From Cycas panzhihuaensis (taxonomy: Eukaryota > Cycadophyta): 64,000 bases of DNA. Of this stretch, positions 35,720 through 48,189 are shown piece by piece. Each line of letters opens with the position of its first letter. The first letter of the stretch is position 1. The position numbers and the translations under genes were made by a program. The notes beneath the pieces were generated by a model, which did no database searches, was not told the DNA's origin, and saw nothing but the letters and a program-made list of their open reading frames with translations. The DNA lies in assembly GCA_023213395.1 (NCBI GenBank), contig CM041465.1:217379741-217443740 (forward strand), given 5' to 3'.

Positions 35720-37657
35720 TAGAAGAGGATCTATTCACTCCATTTCACTTGCATGGAGTTATTTTGCCTCTCCTTCACCTTCAATGTGAAGTATTGAGAA
35801 TGAACTCATCATTTTTAAAATTTTGAGAGCTTAAAATTATATTACTTGATATTTTTCTATTTTCTCTATGTGTGAAAAAATTTAGAGGTGAAAACTACAG
35901 GTTTTTGAAGCCGTTTGGTTGCCAAAATAGTCCCAGAAACATTAAAGGCTTAAAATTTTATGAAAATTTTGACCATCTCATATTTTGATGAAATTTGGCA
36001 TGCAAGTTCAACTTACCAAGAGGATCATTTTTGTCTTTTGGAGTAGCTTTAGATTCAGCCTATAATAGTGAGTTTTCACTGAAATAAAAGTTTAAAATTT
36101 ATGGATAAGTGACTTAAGGCACTTTTCCCAATGAAATCCTTTAAATATAAGCTAAAAATACGAAAGTGTTTTGGAGGGATCTAGTATATTTATATCTTAA
36201 GACCATTTTAAGATAAATCTCATCAAATTTCATCCATCGGTTAGTGAGATCTTTGTAGTTTTCTTATAAATGCTAAATTTGCCTACTTAACCTCACAAAA
36301 GATGTTACAAGGGAATTTCAGGCAGTTTTTTGGTTGATTTTGGATATGGTGTAGAAGGAAAGGTTGATGTACATGTCAAGATGTAACATTTGACATATAG
36401 AAGTTTAGATTCTGAGATAGTAGATCTAGCAAGATTTTACTTTTGTGCTTTTTTTAGGCAAATTTTTTTTTATGTATTTTCAGAAATCTAACTTCACTAT
36501 TCTACTAGAAATGACATTCTAAACACTTTTTTTTCTACCATAATTTTAAATTCCATCATTTAGACCTTCATATTTGTAGTTTTTAGAAAATTTTACTCAT
36601 TTATTATTATTTATAAATTTTGTGAAAAAATCACAAAATAGGGTAAAATAACATGCATCTAGATTTAGAAAAATCAATATTTTAGCAGTAAGTTGATATA
36701 TTTTTTAGCCTTTTGTAACTTTGGTATTGAAATTTCTAAAAATATATTTAAAAACATTGTACTAAAGCAAGGGAAACCTTAGATCAGAAGCAACATCTAG
36801 TTCCTCTGTTAAATCTAGTATGCTTTTTCTATTTGTACACATAGCATAAAGCATCACATAAAGCATTAGTAATAATAAAGCAAGCACAAAAAGTAAGCAA
36901 GCACATTTGGAAACTTTCCATTTTAGTTTTTAGTTATTCATAAATAACTTACATTATCCCTAAAAGGAATCCCACCTGTACAATTTATACTGCCAGTTCT
37001 TGACTTATGCACACACTCACCTTGGTTGAAATAGACCATGGTTGGACGAAGTCTGGGCCCTAAGGGAGGTGTGAGTTTCATATTGGGTCTAGTCTTAATC
37101 AGAATAGTGGTGGAGGGACAGGTTAGTTATACTTACATCCTCCAATCAGGGATAATCCTGATAACCACCTAGGAAAACTAAAAACCTTAATGTAAGATTA
37201 AATTAACCTAGTTCAATATCTGTCATAGCTATGTGATACACACGTACTGTTTCACTCTTCGAAGGAGGTATATAGCTTCTCACTAGTGAACTATATGAGG
37301 ACTAGAAGTATCTGGGCTCCACTGTGACTTGGATTTCATCACCAAGAGTAGGTGTGGGTATCGTGAGTAAAGGCCCTAATCGTATACTAAAAACCTTAGG
37401 CATCGAAACCTCACCTATATTTGGACATAAGTTAGAGGTTAGTGATATAACACATCACCACTCTTTGCGAGCTCTACATTAGGCCTCATTCTTGCATCAT
37501 TGCTTATACTCATTTTTCATAGTTGTTGAAAAATACTTAATTATTACTTGCTTCTCATCATAACATTCATTTCTATATCCCTATTACACCAGGTATACTA
37601 GCCATACATATCAGTGGCACATACTTCTATCATCTCTTCTACTTATTCATCATCACC
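35720..37657 (+). other. Long leader of copia A
   Basis: 1.94 kb between primer site and gag ATG without coding traces; an AT-rich first part, then a more balanced segment from about 37000. Copia leaders are usually much shorter. I found no inserted LTR or terminal repeats that would explain the length. Confidence 0.6.
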
Positions 37658-38640
37658 ATGTCATATTAATTCAAGAAGAATGTTAACTTCATATTGAAAG
37701 ACAAAGAAAATTAAGATTTATGGTCTATTAGAGATAAAAATACTATAAAGTATGAAGGCCTTTAGAAAGGCCACTTATAACCTACACCCATTACACCTAC
37801 AACAACTACAACACCTACTTCTAGTGGATCTTCCCTAACAACTCCTACAGATGCTGTACATAAACTATAATAGGAGATAGATGATGAAAAGATTCATGCA
37901 AGAATTTTGTTAGTTACTGATCACTCTTTGTATAAATTGATTAACAAAGAGCAACATAATATAGCCTGGAAGGTCCTTGAAGATCTTCAGAAGAACATTG
38001 ATACCAAGTTAGATTTAGAATTTATTCATCTTGTTATGAAAATGAACAAATTAAAAATGCAGAAGGGACGAGCTCATGAGATAATATATCTCCTTTGACT
38101 AATAAAATAAGTAATTGACAAAGACTTTAAGACCCAATATATCACTTGGAAATTCTTGATCTAATCATGTTTACATATCCCTGATTATAAAAACTTGCTT
38201 AGAAGTTTTTAATCTAGTGGAAGATTGATGACACTCAACTTCAAAGCACTTGCCAAGAAGTTTATAGAATTTGACAAGACCTTTGATACTAACTTTGTAG
38301 CCTTTGACTCTCTTTCAGATGCATGCTTTGAGGTGGAAGAAGAAGCTTGCTACACAAAAATTCAAGGTCCCTCTTGTAGCAGAGGAAACAACCAAGTAAG
38401 AAGAAGAGGAAGAAACATAGAAAATCATCTACGAGGTCAACCAAACCCTCAATCATAGCCTCAACAATCTCAAGGCCAAGGGCCACCTCAACAAAGAGCA
38501 AGATAGTCAGGCCAAATCAATATCTCTTCAAGGGCTAGTAATTAAACTATTATGTGTGATCAGTGTAGCTATAAAGGACACTTTATAAAAGATTGCAGAA
38601 CCACTAGTTATAAGTTGGCCAAGTTCTAACCAAAACATGG
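37658..38640 (+). pseudogene. gag: Copia A gag
   Basis: ATG at 37658. The same frame holds a Thr/Pro/Ser-rich stretch and the open segment from 37907 (LYKLINKEQHNIAWKVLEDL). It continues in a shifted frame to a CX2CX4HX4C zinc knuckle (CDQCSYKGHFIKDC) near 38557. Stops at 37667 and later are CAA/CAG-derivable. Gag packages the RNA in the particle. Confidence 0.78.
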
Positions 38641-39259
38641 AGCTCATAATGTTAAAGAAACTTATGAAGAATCTTTAGTGGTACAAGTTTTGTACAAGCA
38701 CATTTTCAAATGCCATTGACCAACCAAAGAGATACTTTAAAGCTCGATATGGATATATCACTTATGAATTCCCTTCACCAGTACCAAGCCCTATTGGAAT
38801 TGTAAATAGTGTGGCTTTAATTGATGGACATTAGATCATAAACATAGGAGCAACTCAACATATGATGTGTAATCATAGTCTATATCAAACATTTGACTCA
38901 AATATTCTAGGAGTTATTCATATGGCTGATAAATCATAACAACCTATTGAAGGAATTGGTAACATTCACTAGAAACTCTCAGGCTTAAGAGATTTTACAT
39001 TGCTTGATGTCCTATACATAACTAATCTCAAACAAAACCTACTCTCCTTATCCACACTTGTCTCTCATAGATTTAATCTAAGTGTAACTGCAAATGACTA
39101 GACTCTCCAGGTCATTTACCCTCTGACTAATTGAGTGGTCATGACTGGACATCTCTCTAGCAAAATTTTTCTATTGAATAGGTCTCTATCTTCAAAAGAC
39201 CATTATGCCCAATGCCCTTGTGCTGATGAAGAATTTGCATTTAACTCCATCCTAACCCA
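38641..39259 (+). pseudogene. Copia A protease region
   Basis: An IGATQHMMCNHSLYQT block near 38847 is the copia protease catalytic region (normally DSGATxHM). The usual DVLYITNLKQNLLS end block is near 39008. Frames shift at least once. Confidence 0.7.
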
Positions 39260-40560
39260 CCTAACATTGTCACTAGAAGCTCTTTAGCATACTTGCATGG
39301 GCCACATTCATATCGATAGACTTAGAGATCTTTGTAACACTCTTCCAAAGTTCTCCTCTAAGTATTTTAGATGTGACACTTGTATCATTGCTAAATTTCA
39401 TCGACAACCCTTTCCTAAAAGTCAGTGGAAATCAAGCCATCCATTATAATTGGTATACTATGATCTATGCAGACCAATGCCCATTCCTTCACTGAAGGGA
39501 AAGTTATATTATATCTCTTTCATTGATAATTTCACTAGAAAAGTATGGGTAACTTTTCTACATAAGAAAGATGAAGCCTTCCACATATTCAAAGAATTCA
39601 AATCCCACATTGAAAAAGAGTCAGGTTATCAGCTTAAATATCTTTAAATTAATAATGGTGGTGAATATACCTCACATGAGTTTGTAAACTACCTTCGAGA
39701 CAATAGTATCAAACATCAAATAATAGTAGAAAGTACCTCACAATAAAATGGAGTTGTCGAGTGCATGGATAGGACAATCATGAACATGGCTCAAGTTATG
39801 TTAGTATACAAAAATATACCTGCTTACCTATGGGCCGAAGCCATCTAGATAACTATTTATTGTATCCATGCTATTAGCCCATCAAAGGAAGGATAATCAC
39901 CTAATAAAAAGTGGTCAGGACAAGCCTCCATTATTCACTACTTCAAAATTTTTAGCTCTACATGCTATGCCTACATTCTGGATGCAGATCAAAATAAACT
40001 CTAGCCAAGGGCACTTAAAGGCATCTTTATTAGATATCCTATGGATAAGAAAGGGTATAAAGTCTTTATACGTTTACAACAAAAAATCATAGTTACTAAA
40101 CATGTTGTTTTTATAGAGACTGAGGATCAGTTGCTTAGATTGGATTCCAAAATACCCTCATGCCACTATAATAATGTTATCAAGTATAATATTCAGATAC
40201 CAAAATTGGAGGAGGGGGATAGATATAAATTACTCCAAATATTGGAAGTTGACAATGGAGCCTCAAAATATATAAGTTGTGACTTTGAACTGATGAGTGC
40301 ACATCCAGCACCATCCTTTAAAAATAGTAGAGTTGACAACAACAAAGCCATTATAGAAGAACCATCTTCTCTACCTTTAGTTGATAAAGGAAAAATAGTG
40401 GTAGAAGGACCGTCTTCCTCAGGCATATCAACATCCTCCTCATAAAATGATCATTCTAATGAACAAGATGAGAACCAAGAAGTTGAGAAAATGAGGATCT
40501 CATTCCCAACTCGAGGATCTCAAGAAGCCCACTGGCTCAATAAGGACATATGACCAGATA
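39260..40560 (+). pseudogene. int: Copia A integrase and linker
   Basis: A degenerate GAG-pre-integrase part (H near 39300, CDTCIIAK near 39373) is followed by the core YYDLCRPMPIPSLKGKLYYI near 39453 and SFIDNFTRKVWVTFLHKKDE. The second Asp block (NNGGEY near 39655) has Asn for Asp, and a GVVECMDR block near 39750 holds the Glu. The post-integrase block GYKVFIRLQQKII is near 40055, then an acidic/Ser-rich linker at 40200-40445. Confidence 0.82.
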
Positions 40561-41591
40561 AGTTGGGAAAAACTGGCACTTAAAGTACCCATAGAGTAAG
40601 GATACAAGAATTATTATATACTGAGCTTAAACCAGTAGAACTACACCTTACTCTTAATGAAGAGCCCCTCTCATACCGAGAAGCTATAAAACATATAGTT
40701 TAGAGAAATGTAATGAATGAAGAATACTAATCTCTTATAAAAAATAGTATATGGGAACTCATTGATCTACCACTAGGCAGGAAGGTAGTTCAAAACAAAC
40801 GGGTATTAAAAAATAAATATAGATCAGATGACACCTTTGAAAAATACAAAGCAAGGTTGGTAGCTAAAGGATTTATACAAAGGGAAGGCATCAACTACAC
40901 TTAAGTCTTTTTACCTATAACCAAGTAGCCTATAATTAGAACTCTTGTGGCTTTTTCTGCTCAAAGGGGTTGGAAAATCTAATAACTTGATAGTAAGATA
41001 ATGTTTCTCAATGGAGATCTTGAAGAAGAAATTTACATGGCTCAACTAGAAGGATATAAGATAAAAGGTCAAGAGCATAAGGTTTATAGGCTCAGAAAGT
41101 CCTTGTACAACCTTAAATAAGCCTCTCATGCTTGGTCTACCAAGTTGTCTAAAAGAATGAGGCAACTTGGATACAAGGTTTATGACTACCAAGATATTGA
41201 TGTAAGTGATAGGTAATAGGTAATAAGCCAGATGAAAAAGGACCTTAGTAAAACATTTGAATTGTTTAACCTCAGTTTGATGAAATATTACTTGAGAATT
41301 AAAGTAACACAAAAGAATAGAAAAATTTTCCTCTTTGAAGAAAAATACATCAACAATCTTCTAACTAAGTTTCAATTAGAAGATGCTTGACCAATGGCTT
41401 TACCTATGGACCCTAATACTAAACTCTTAGCTAATGGTAATACTAGGGAGGCGGATGCAATACTCTACAGGAAACTTATAGGTAGTCTCATCTATACTAC
41501 TAATACAAGGATAGATATTACATACCCTATAGGCATTCTTGCACAATTTATGACAAATTCTAAGCAGAATCACTGGTAGGCTATAGTTTAA
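40561..41591 (+). pseudogene. pol: Copia A reverse transcriptase
   Basis: WELIDLPLGRKVVQNKRVL near 40755, then YKARLVAKGFIQREGINYT near 40850, a QLDSKIMFLNGDLEEEIYMA-like block near 40985, KSLYNLK near 41100 and AWSTKLSKRM near 41135. The region expected to hold YVDD (about 41200) is shortened and not recognisable. The LMKYYLRIKV palm block follows near 41278. Confidence 0.82.
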
Positions 41592-42110
41592 GTGTTAAAA
41601 TACTTAAAGATAACCAGTAAATTTGGTCTGTTGTATGAATCTAATAATGAATTTAAGTTTTATACATACACAAAGTTAGACTTTGTAGGAGATAAAGATA
41701 CAAGAAGATCTATGTTTGGGTATGTAACATTTCTTGGAACAACACCAATATCATGGAAATCTAGATGGCAGAAGATAGTTGCTGATTTAACTACTGAAGC
41801 TAAATACATTACTACTTTTGAGACTAGCGAGGAGGTGATATGGCTTAGAAAACTATTAAAAACATTGAATATCACCCAAACAAGTCCTACCAGCCTTCGT
41901 AGGGATAATTAATCAGCAATCCATATGGCAAAAAATTTTATATTTCATGATCATACCAAACACATAAGTACGAAAGTCCTCATGATTAGAGAACTTGTAT
42001 ATGACGGCATAATTCTTCTAGAATACTTCTCCATAGTAGATCAATTGGCTGATATCTTCATCAAACCAGTATAAAAGGTAAAGTTTAAATAGTTCTAAAG
42101 GCAGCTTAGC
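41592..42110 (+). pseudogene. pol: Copia A RNase H
   Basis: An open stretch of 106 codons with YTKLDFVGDKDTRRSMFGYV (first Asp in TKLDF), then WQKIVADLTTEAKYI (Glu), followed after a TAA by a SIHMAKNFIFHDHTKHI block near 41915 and the DQLADIFIKPV end block near 42040. One of the better kept domains in this element. Confidence 0.87.
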
Positions 42111-42571
42111 CTTAGGGCCTCCATTTTTTATTAATCAAAGAAGATGGAAACAAGATTATCATACTCTATTCTATTTATAAAAACCCCTTCTGAGTGCCAA
42201 AGAATAAAAGTAAGTCTCTGCTTCATCCTATTTATGAAAACTCCATGTGGGCATGGAATGATAAGGGTTGTACTAGTTTTGAAAAATCAAAACCTATAAA
42301 AACCCAAAAGGGCATAGGGGATGACTAAATAGTATATGGAGACTTAGCAGATTAAGCTGCATATTTAAGTTGCTTGGCTATCAGACTATATCAAAGAGCC
42401 ACCTTAGCCATTTCAATTTATAAAAGAGGCTACAGATCTTAGAAAGTATATGGGTTTTTATTCCCTATGAGGGTTTTCCCATGAAAGTGTCATTTAGAAT
42501 TTCAATATAATAATGAGGCTCAAATGAAGACCTCATAGAATAGTTTTTCTCAAAATGACCTTCCACCATTT
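42111..42571 (+). other. Copia A 3' untranslated region
   Basis: 460 bp between pol end and purine tract without coding traces. A related copy is at 15986-16390, so this is an inherited part of the family. Confidence 0.65.
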
Positions 42572-42580
42572 AGAGGGGGA
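42572..42580 (+). other. Polypurine tract of copia A
   Basis: AGAGGGGGA directly before the 3' LTR (a single T lies between). Confidence 0.85.
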
Positions 42581-42581
42581 T

Positions 42582-42892
42582 TGAAAGAGGTTAATATATC
42601 AAGGTCATTTATGTAGATTAATTAAGTGACCTTAAGATATATTGTTAGCATTAGCCTCTTAGTGAAATGCACTTTATGTGCATTTAGATGTAATTTTGGG
42701 TTCATTTCATTAGGCAAGAAAATCCTAATCCTAATACCCACCCTCAATAATAAAAGATAAAATCTTAAGGAGGGAGTCATTATTCATTCTCACCTCTAAG
42801 CTTGCTCTCATATCTTTGTTTATCTTTTTTTCATTCTCCATTACCATTGTGTACATGTGAGTGATTTATTCCCTAGATCCATCCTTTCTTCA
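42582..42892 (+). repeat. 3' LTR of copia A
   Basis: Runs from TGAAAGAGG to CTTTCTTCA, 311 bp, same length as the 5' LTR. Confidence 0.92.
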
Positions 42893-43989
42893 GTCTCGTA
42901 GTAGAACATAATCCATCATGGCATCACTTGGAACTTTGCAATATTAACTATGAGAGAGAAAAAAAAAACTATAAAAAATAATAATTTTAATCTAATGTTG
43001 GCATGTTGAGGGTCACTAAGCATTAATTTATCTCAACTTGATTAAGAATTGGGGCCTTATCAAGGACCTATATACTTAAAAAAATTGTTAATTGACCATT
43101 AGTCATTATTATTAGTTTATCAAATTATACGTCCATAATGCCAAAGTTTATTTTGAGGTAATCTTCTTTTGTGAGTATTCCTTTTTATTATGTACTCACC
43201 TTCTGCAGGCCATTTGTACTTACTACTTTCTTTTTAAAGATATTGTAGGTAGCTAACTAACTACCCCATAAGTAGACCACTTTTACAAACTAGAACCTAA
43301 GCTCCTAGTAGTTACATCTTACAATGTGCTTCCTAATAGTAATCCTATTTGATCCCTATTGTAACAAATAACCTAGAGCAGCCTTTTTAAAGGCTCTTTT
43401 TTTCATTCATTACCTATATAAATATTGTCAAAGATAGCTCATACAAATTATCATGACATTCCAATGGTTTGACCTTTGTGACTTAGTTCTTAGGTCTTGT
43501 GTAATCTTGCTTTGTTAAATAGTACTATCACATACTAGTTAGCTTGGTCCCCCATGAGTTAGCTCATCACCACACCACATTTTCATGTTAAAAATATAAA
43601 AAAAATCATCTATATATATACCCAAAAAAAATTGGAATAGAAAATAATATATTGTGAATTTGTTCATAGATCTCTTACCATATTCTTAGCATCTAGGTAA
43701 AGTCATGTGTCATCTTAGGTCCCACGTATGATTTGTAGTTTGCATCCAAATGCATGGGTTGTTTGGGACCTTCAAATCTAATTTTTAAAATCTACCATGG
43801 CCTCAATCATGATCAAAACCTACTTAAAATTTTGAGGGACAAAATAATTTTAAAAAATTTTTCATGATAGTAATACTAAGTTGCTCATGGGATTCATGTT
43901 TCAACTTATTTTTATAGTCATAGTGAGATATAAACCTAAGACCTAGCCACATCAATTAATTACCACTATGTTCCCATCATTCATCAATT
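42893..43989 (+). other. C region between copia A and the second RNase H
   Basis: AT-rich, no coding trace, and no counterpart of the D antisense gene on the minus strand. Probably the rest of C's 3' part. Confidence 0.45.
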
Positions 43990-44430
43990 TGTCTCTAAGT
44001 TGCTATTACATTTCCCCATGACACTAATCATCTATGCCAATGAAGGAAGTTATGGGAACCCTAACCCTTATGTTATAGCTTAGACTATTTGAGACCTTTT
44101 AGGACATGTTTTGCTTTGCTCTTGAGTTTACTTGCCTATAGAAACCAACAACATTGCTAAATATACTTTTATTATTAAGGTTTTAATTGATGTATTATGG
44201 GTCTACCATAGCCCTATTCTATTATATTCTAATTCTCAACTAGTTATTTGCTAGCTTATTTAGGTTTACAAAGTTCATTACCCCCAACTACATGCTCTCA
44301 CTAAGCAAGCTAGGCCACTTTTATCATAATTATTATCATTACCAATCTAACATATTCCATAAGGATACAATGTTAAGATTGATTCACTTGTCACTTTTAT
44401 CTTTGAGCATCACCTCCCATAGGTAGACAG
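43990..44430 (+). pseudogene. C second, archaeal-type RNase H
   Basis: Frame with YANEGSYGNPNPY near 44033, LPIETNNIAKYTFIIKVL near 44133, LLYSNSQLV near 44220, then a VHYPQLHAL block and HIPQGYN near 44370 (a stop within is CAG-derivable). These match in order the FTNGGSYGHPGPF, NNEVEY, CDS and HRDHNAKVDRL blocks of D at 60264-60630. Of the catalytic acids, the first Asp (DGGS) is Asn, Glu is Lys in AKY, and the third is Asn. The domain lies downstream of integrase, apart from the RT-linked RNase H. Confidence 0.82.
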
Positions 44431-44592
44431 TTCTCTTTAGGGATATCAAGCTTACTAACAAGGCTAAGCTAACATGCCAACTTCCTCATCAATTTCTAGT
44501 AGGTCTCTAAACTGAGGGTAAACTATTTAATGCTTCTCTAAGAGTTTAAACTAGGCCTTTGCTTTGAAAAATGGGTAAACTACTTTATACCC
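44431..44592 (+). other. C tail up to the D insertion
   Basis: Short non-coding remainder. No clear purine tract; the D LTR begins at 44593. Confidence 0.5.
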
Positions 44593-46709
44593 TATTTCTC
44601 AGCTATCAGGAATGGGTATGGACGAGTCGACTCAGGTAAGTATAGGTACACTTCTATCCTTTGCCTTGGTGAACTTTAGAAAGATAAATTGAAGTACCTC
44701 TTTGTCTTTATTGCATGATTGACTAGTTCATTTGCATGACCATTATGCATCCATTGTCTGATCATGATGCATGACATCATTTTAGCCTATGACAATCTAG
44801 GGATATTGATCCCAATGGCACTCTGCAACCCTCCTATACATCTCCATGTTGTAACAAACACTATTCAGTCCTTGTGACCTGTTCACAACTTTGTTGCCAT
44901 ACCTCAACCTCTGGCACCTTGCTTAGGTGTCGTTGGTGTATGTTCATTCAGTTATCAACCTTTTGGGAGTTTTAGGTCTTTGGTACTTCACCTGGCATAG
45001 GTCTCTTCAATTCCATGACTATCCCCAGCCATTTAGACAAAGGGTCATATCCCCTAAACTTGGGGTACCTCTCTTTTTGATCTCCTAACCCTCTTTTCTT
45101 TTATTTTTATCTATGTTGTTGCCACACCGTAGTAAAGATCATGGTACCATTTTAAACTTCATGGTACTATGAAGTTTACCACAGGACAACTATCACACTT
45201 TATTTTTTAAAATCTATCATGGTAAATTTCACATTTATTATAAAATTACCATGTGGCTGAGTCGTATTCCCGCCCGCAACAGAACCTTAATCATTTAATT
45301 GAGCTATGGTTAGGTTTAAAATCCCCAAAACACATTTCCTTTTCTTCTTCCACTCTCTTCAATCTCTCTTCTCACTCACATAATACATCTCCTATAGAAA
45401 TGCTCTGCAACCCTAGAGATATCAGCTCACTAGTCTGAGATCAACCTCTTACAACCTCAGATCTGCAGTAGCAGGCATGAGATAAGGCTACCTCAAGAAA
45501 GATACACTCCAAGCTCACCTCCAAGCACAAGCATCACACCTTAGTCAAGTTTCCTCTTTAGATTTGGCAGCCTCCATAGGGTTTCACCTGCAAACCTTGC
45601 AGGGATGCCCTCTTCTCCTATTTCCTTAGGCAGATTTGCTCTTGATCTACTGCCAACAGGTATTCCTCATCTCTTGTTGCATGCGGGTCCTCTTAAATTG
45701 CTCAAAATTATTTGGAATATCCTGTAACATCCCTTGTTTCTCAGATTTCTATTGTACGTAGGAGGCATTCCCTCCTCTTTTCATTCTTTGCCTACCAGTC
45801 CTTCTAGATCTTCCCTAGTTTCCCAAGGAGGTAGCGAGGAAGAGGTTCTAAGAGGGTGAGTGAAAGGAGCTAAGGTAGGTTCCATAACCCAGCAAGGCCT
45901 TCTCCTCAAGGGCAATCCCCTTCTCCCCCTCTCCTCTGTTCTTCCTTTGGGCTACCAAAGAGCTCCCAAAAGAGAGGCCACCATTGGTAGTAGCGTACAC
46001 ATCCCATTATTTGCTTGCTTTAGCTTTGTGAGCCTTATATAGTTAGGAATTGTAGCTACTAGTCAGACCCTATTTTTCCTTTAGGTGTTATATTAGTTTG
46101 GGGGTTGCAAAAGTTACGCATAGCAACCTTTGTAATGTTATCCACATTTACAACTTTGTTACAGCCTGTTACCCCTACATTGGATTTCATTCTATTGTAT
46201 TTACTTGTTGTTTATGTGCTTGGACAATGTGAAGGTGTGTGTCTTGGGGGGGTTAGCCATTTGGAGGCTAACCACCTTTCTTCTCTTTTCTTGTCCTCCT
46301 TGCATAGAGAAAAGTTGAAGATTGGTTCTTAATGCATAATTTCTCTTAGTTAAGGTATTTTGCTAATATTATTTTATGAACTTTGTACACATATACATCT
46401 TGCTCCCTAGTAGCCCCTTGGGAAAGAGAAACACCTTTTGATTGCAGGTTTTCCTCTTCGTTGTGTGTGGAGGAGGAAGGAAATACATCAACCCAGGTAC
46501 ATTCTTTTCCTCTCCTTTGATATCACTTTTGAGTCTTTTTATATAGTATTTTCTGCCTTTGTTTTCTTCTCTTTTCCTTTTAATTTAGGGAAGGTAAGGA
46601 AGCCCTTGGCATCACTGCATCATGCTGCTCATGTTTGGGGAAAAGAAACAGAAAGGTGTGCATAACACAAGGGAACACACTCATCTAACCTCCTATTTTT
46701 CTAGGTACA
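44593..46709 (+). repeat. 5' LTR of D (probably truncated at its right end)
   Basis: Starts TATTTCTCAGC (TG changed to TA) and aligns with 61172-63302 through to CTAGGTACA. Immediately after, sequence differs from that after the right LTR, and no primer site follows. A deletion joining LTR to pol is likely. ATGGTACCAT (45141-45150) and AAACTTCAT/ATGAAGTTT (45154-45177) are palindromes. Confidence 0.85.
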
Positions 46710-47440
46710 CTGCTATACACCACACCATTATACACCCTAACCTGGTCTCAAGCAGCTAAAGAGGTGAATAATGCCTCTTCATCCACACCTCACCTTGACC
46801 CTCTTTTGGAAATCCCTTTTCTGGAAGTCCCTACACTCCTCAAGACCATTCTTGTGCATCCTAGTCACCATAACTTTCGAAGAGCTCTTCCCCAACCTAT
46901 TGCGAAGGGGAAGCCCTTCTCCATTGTCAATGGGCTCCACACCATGGCCACAGGAATGTCCATATTGGATGTCTTAAGGAGCTACCCTAAATAGTGTGTA
47001 CTTCTCCTGGAAGCCTTGGGATTGGGTGATGCATCTATTCACACCTGTTTCGACCTCAAGGATCTTCCCCCTACCAGTGAAAGGGAATGCCAATGGTATT
47101 TCCCCTTCACCATAACTATTGACACCCCTGATTGTACTTTACAGAGAACCGTTGTTGATAATGGTTCTTCTGTCAATGCCATGCCCTTATGCATCATGCA
47201 AGAGCTTAGCATATCAGCCTTAGAGCTGGTTCCATAGAGGTGTCAAGGCTAGGATGGTAGCGAAAAGACACCCTTGGGATCTATGTCCATTCCACTTACC
47301 CTTGAGGAAAAAATTATCCTCACTGACATTATAGTTCTTAATGTTAATGTCGACTACAACCTTTTGTTAGGATGCTCATAGCTTGACCAAATGGGAGTCG
47401 TGTGCTCGTCCTGATGGGGACAAATTATATTTGTCCATGA
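46710..47440 (+). pseudogene. D protease with upstream linker
   Basis: A frame from about 46740 (EVPTLLKTILVHPSHHNF) leads to CFDLKDLPP near 47050 and the protease TVVDNGSSVNAMPLCIMQEL near 47150, then PLGSMSIPLTLEEKIILTD near 47277 and VDYNLLLG near 47350. The catalytic triplet reads DNG (Tat-type normally DGG). Gag should precede but is absent. The overlapping frame at 46771-46977 is a shadow. Confidence 0.82.
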
Positions 47441-48189
47441 GGGGCAAATGAGGGTTGTCTCCTGGGAGCCTCCCCCCACTAAACAACCTCATCAACCTTA
47501 TCAAGAGGTTCATGGTCAAGTAAAGGGCGACAAGGGTCTTTCTGTCCATGGTTCTGCTTGTTCTATTGACATCCCTGATCTGTCCCCTTTGGAAGAAGGT
47601 CCTTCATCTTCTTTTTCCAACCTCATATGCTTCACCCCTATTGGTGTGGGGAGATATGGGTATCTTTCCATGCTTAACAATGATGAGTTCGATGGCAAGG
47701 ATGAGCACTTTCCTCATCCCATATCTCTCCTAAGCATGGGTAGGGGGTATTTCCTTCATTTCAGGTCTCGACCTGAAACCCCCATTATTGAAGAAGCTAG
47801 CTCTTCCCTTGGATCACATGTTATTGCTCTTGTTGATCAGATGATTGTTGCTTCTCCTTCTTCATCACCCCCCATAGGAAATGAAGCAGGGAGCCTCCTG
47901 TTACTCCTCATAGGAGAACTCTTTCTGAATCTTCCAAAGAGTCCCTTGGATATGTCAAGTGGTGGGTTGACCACTATGATCCCACTGCTTCTTCTACCCC
48001 TCTCACCTTATTTTCTTGAGGTGTGGTCATCCATAGGGTGGATTACTTTAAGGATGAAAAGGCTTTGCTCAAGTATTTAGCGGGCTTTGCATTTAATTTC
48101 CCTTCTAGTCAGCATAGGCTTAGTTACCAGAAGGTCTTAGCTATTGGGTCATCTCTTACTGACCCAAATCCATCTCCTATTCCACCCCC
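47441..48189 (+). pseudogene. D protease-RT linker
   Basis: A 210-codon open stretch from 47448 gives a real linker in its first half (GRYGYLSMLNNDEF near 47650, shared with C). A frameshift follows; the second half of that stretch is a shadow. The true frame then reads SLGYVKWWVDHYDP near 47943 and ends NPSPIPPPPIN near 48170. Confidence 0.6.

Larger units (their letters stand above)
35395..42892 (+). mobile_element. Complete Ty1/copia element A, nested in C
   Basis: 7.5 kb with two 311-bp LTRs, a Met-type primer site, long leader, gag to RNase H in copia order, a 3' untranslated region and a purine tract. About 30 of 311 LTR positions differ by eye. It lies between the C integrase and the C second RNase H. 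Flanking 5-mers GTATT and GTCTC agree at 3 of 5 bases, so the target duplication is decayed or absent. Every gene has stops. Confidence 0.9.
24214..44592 (+). mobile_element. Ty3/gypsy element C, dual RNase H, interrupted by copia A and by D
   Basis: The 5' LTR begins near 24214. Gag, protease, RT, RNase H and integrase follow to about 34835. Copia A is inserted at 35395-42892. A second, archaeal-type RNase H follows at about 44020-44430. D then begins at 44593, so C's 3' LTR is expected right of D, outside the window. Protease, RT and both RNase H regions are clearly the same family as D but more decayed. The degenerate RT-linked RNase H plus extra RNase H places it with the plant Tat lineage. 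Confidence 0.75.

Noticed and set aside
35439-35789. 116-codon plus-strand open frame
   Set aside because: It spans the copia A 5' LTR, the primer site and leader, so it is not a protein-coding gene.
44593-46709. The LTR as C's 3' LTR, giving a tandem LTR-C-LTR-D-LTR array
   Set aside because: It is close to the LTR at 61172 but far more diverged from the C 5' LTR at 24214, so it pairs with D. I cannot fully exclude recombination because no target duplication was found.
47800-48080. Second half of the 210-codon frame at 47448-48080
   Set aside because: After a frameshift the conserved linker text continues in another frame; this half is Leu/Ser-rich shadow.
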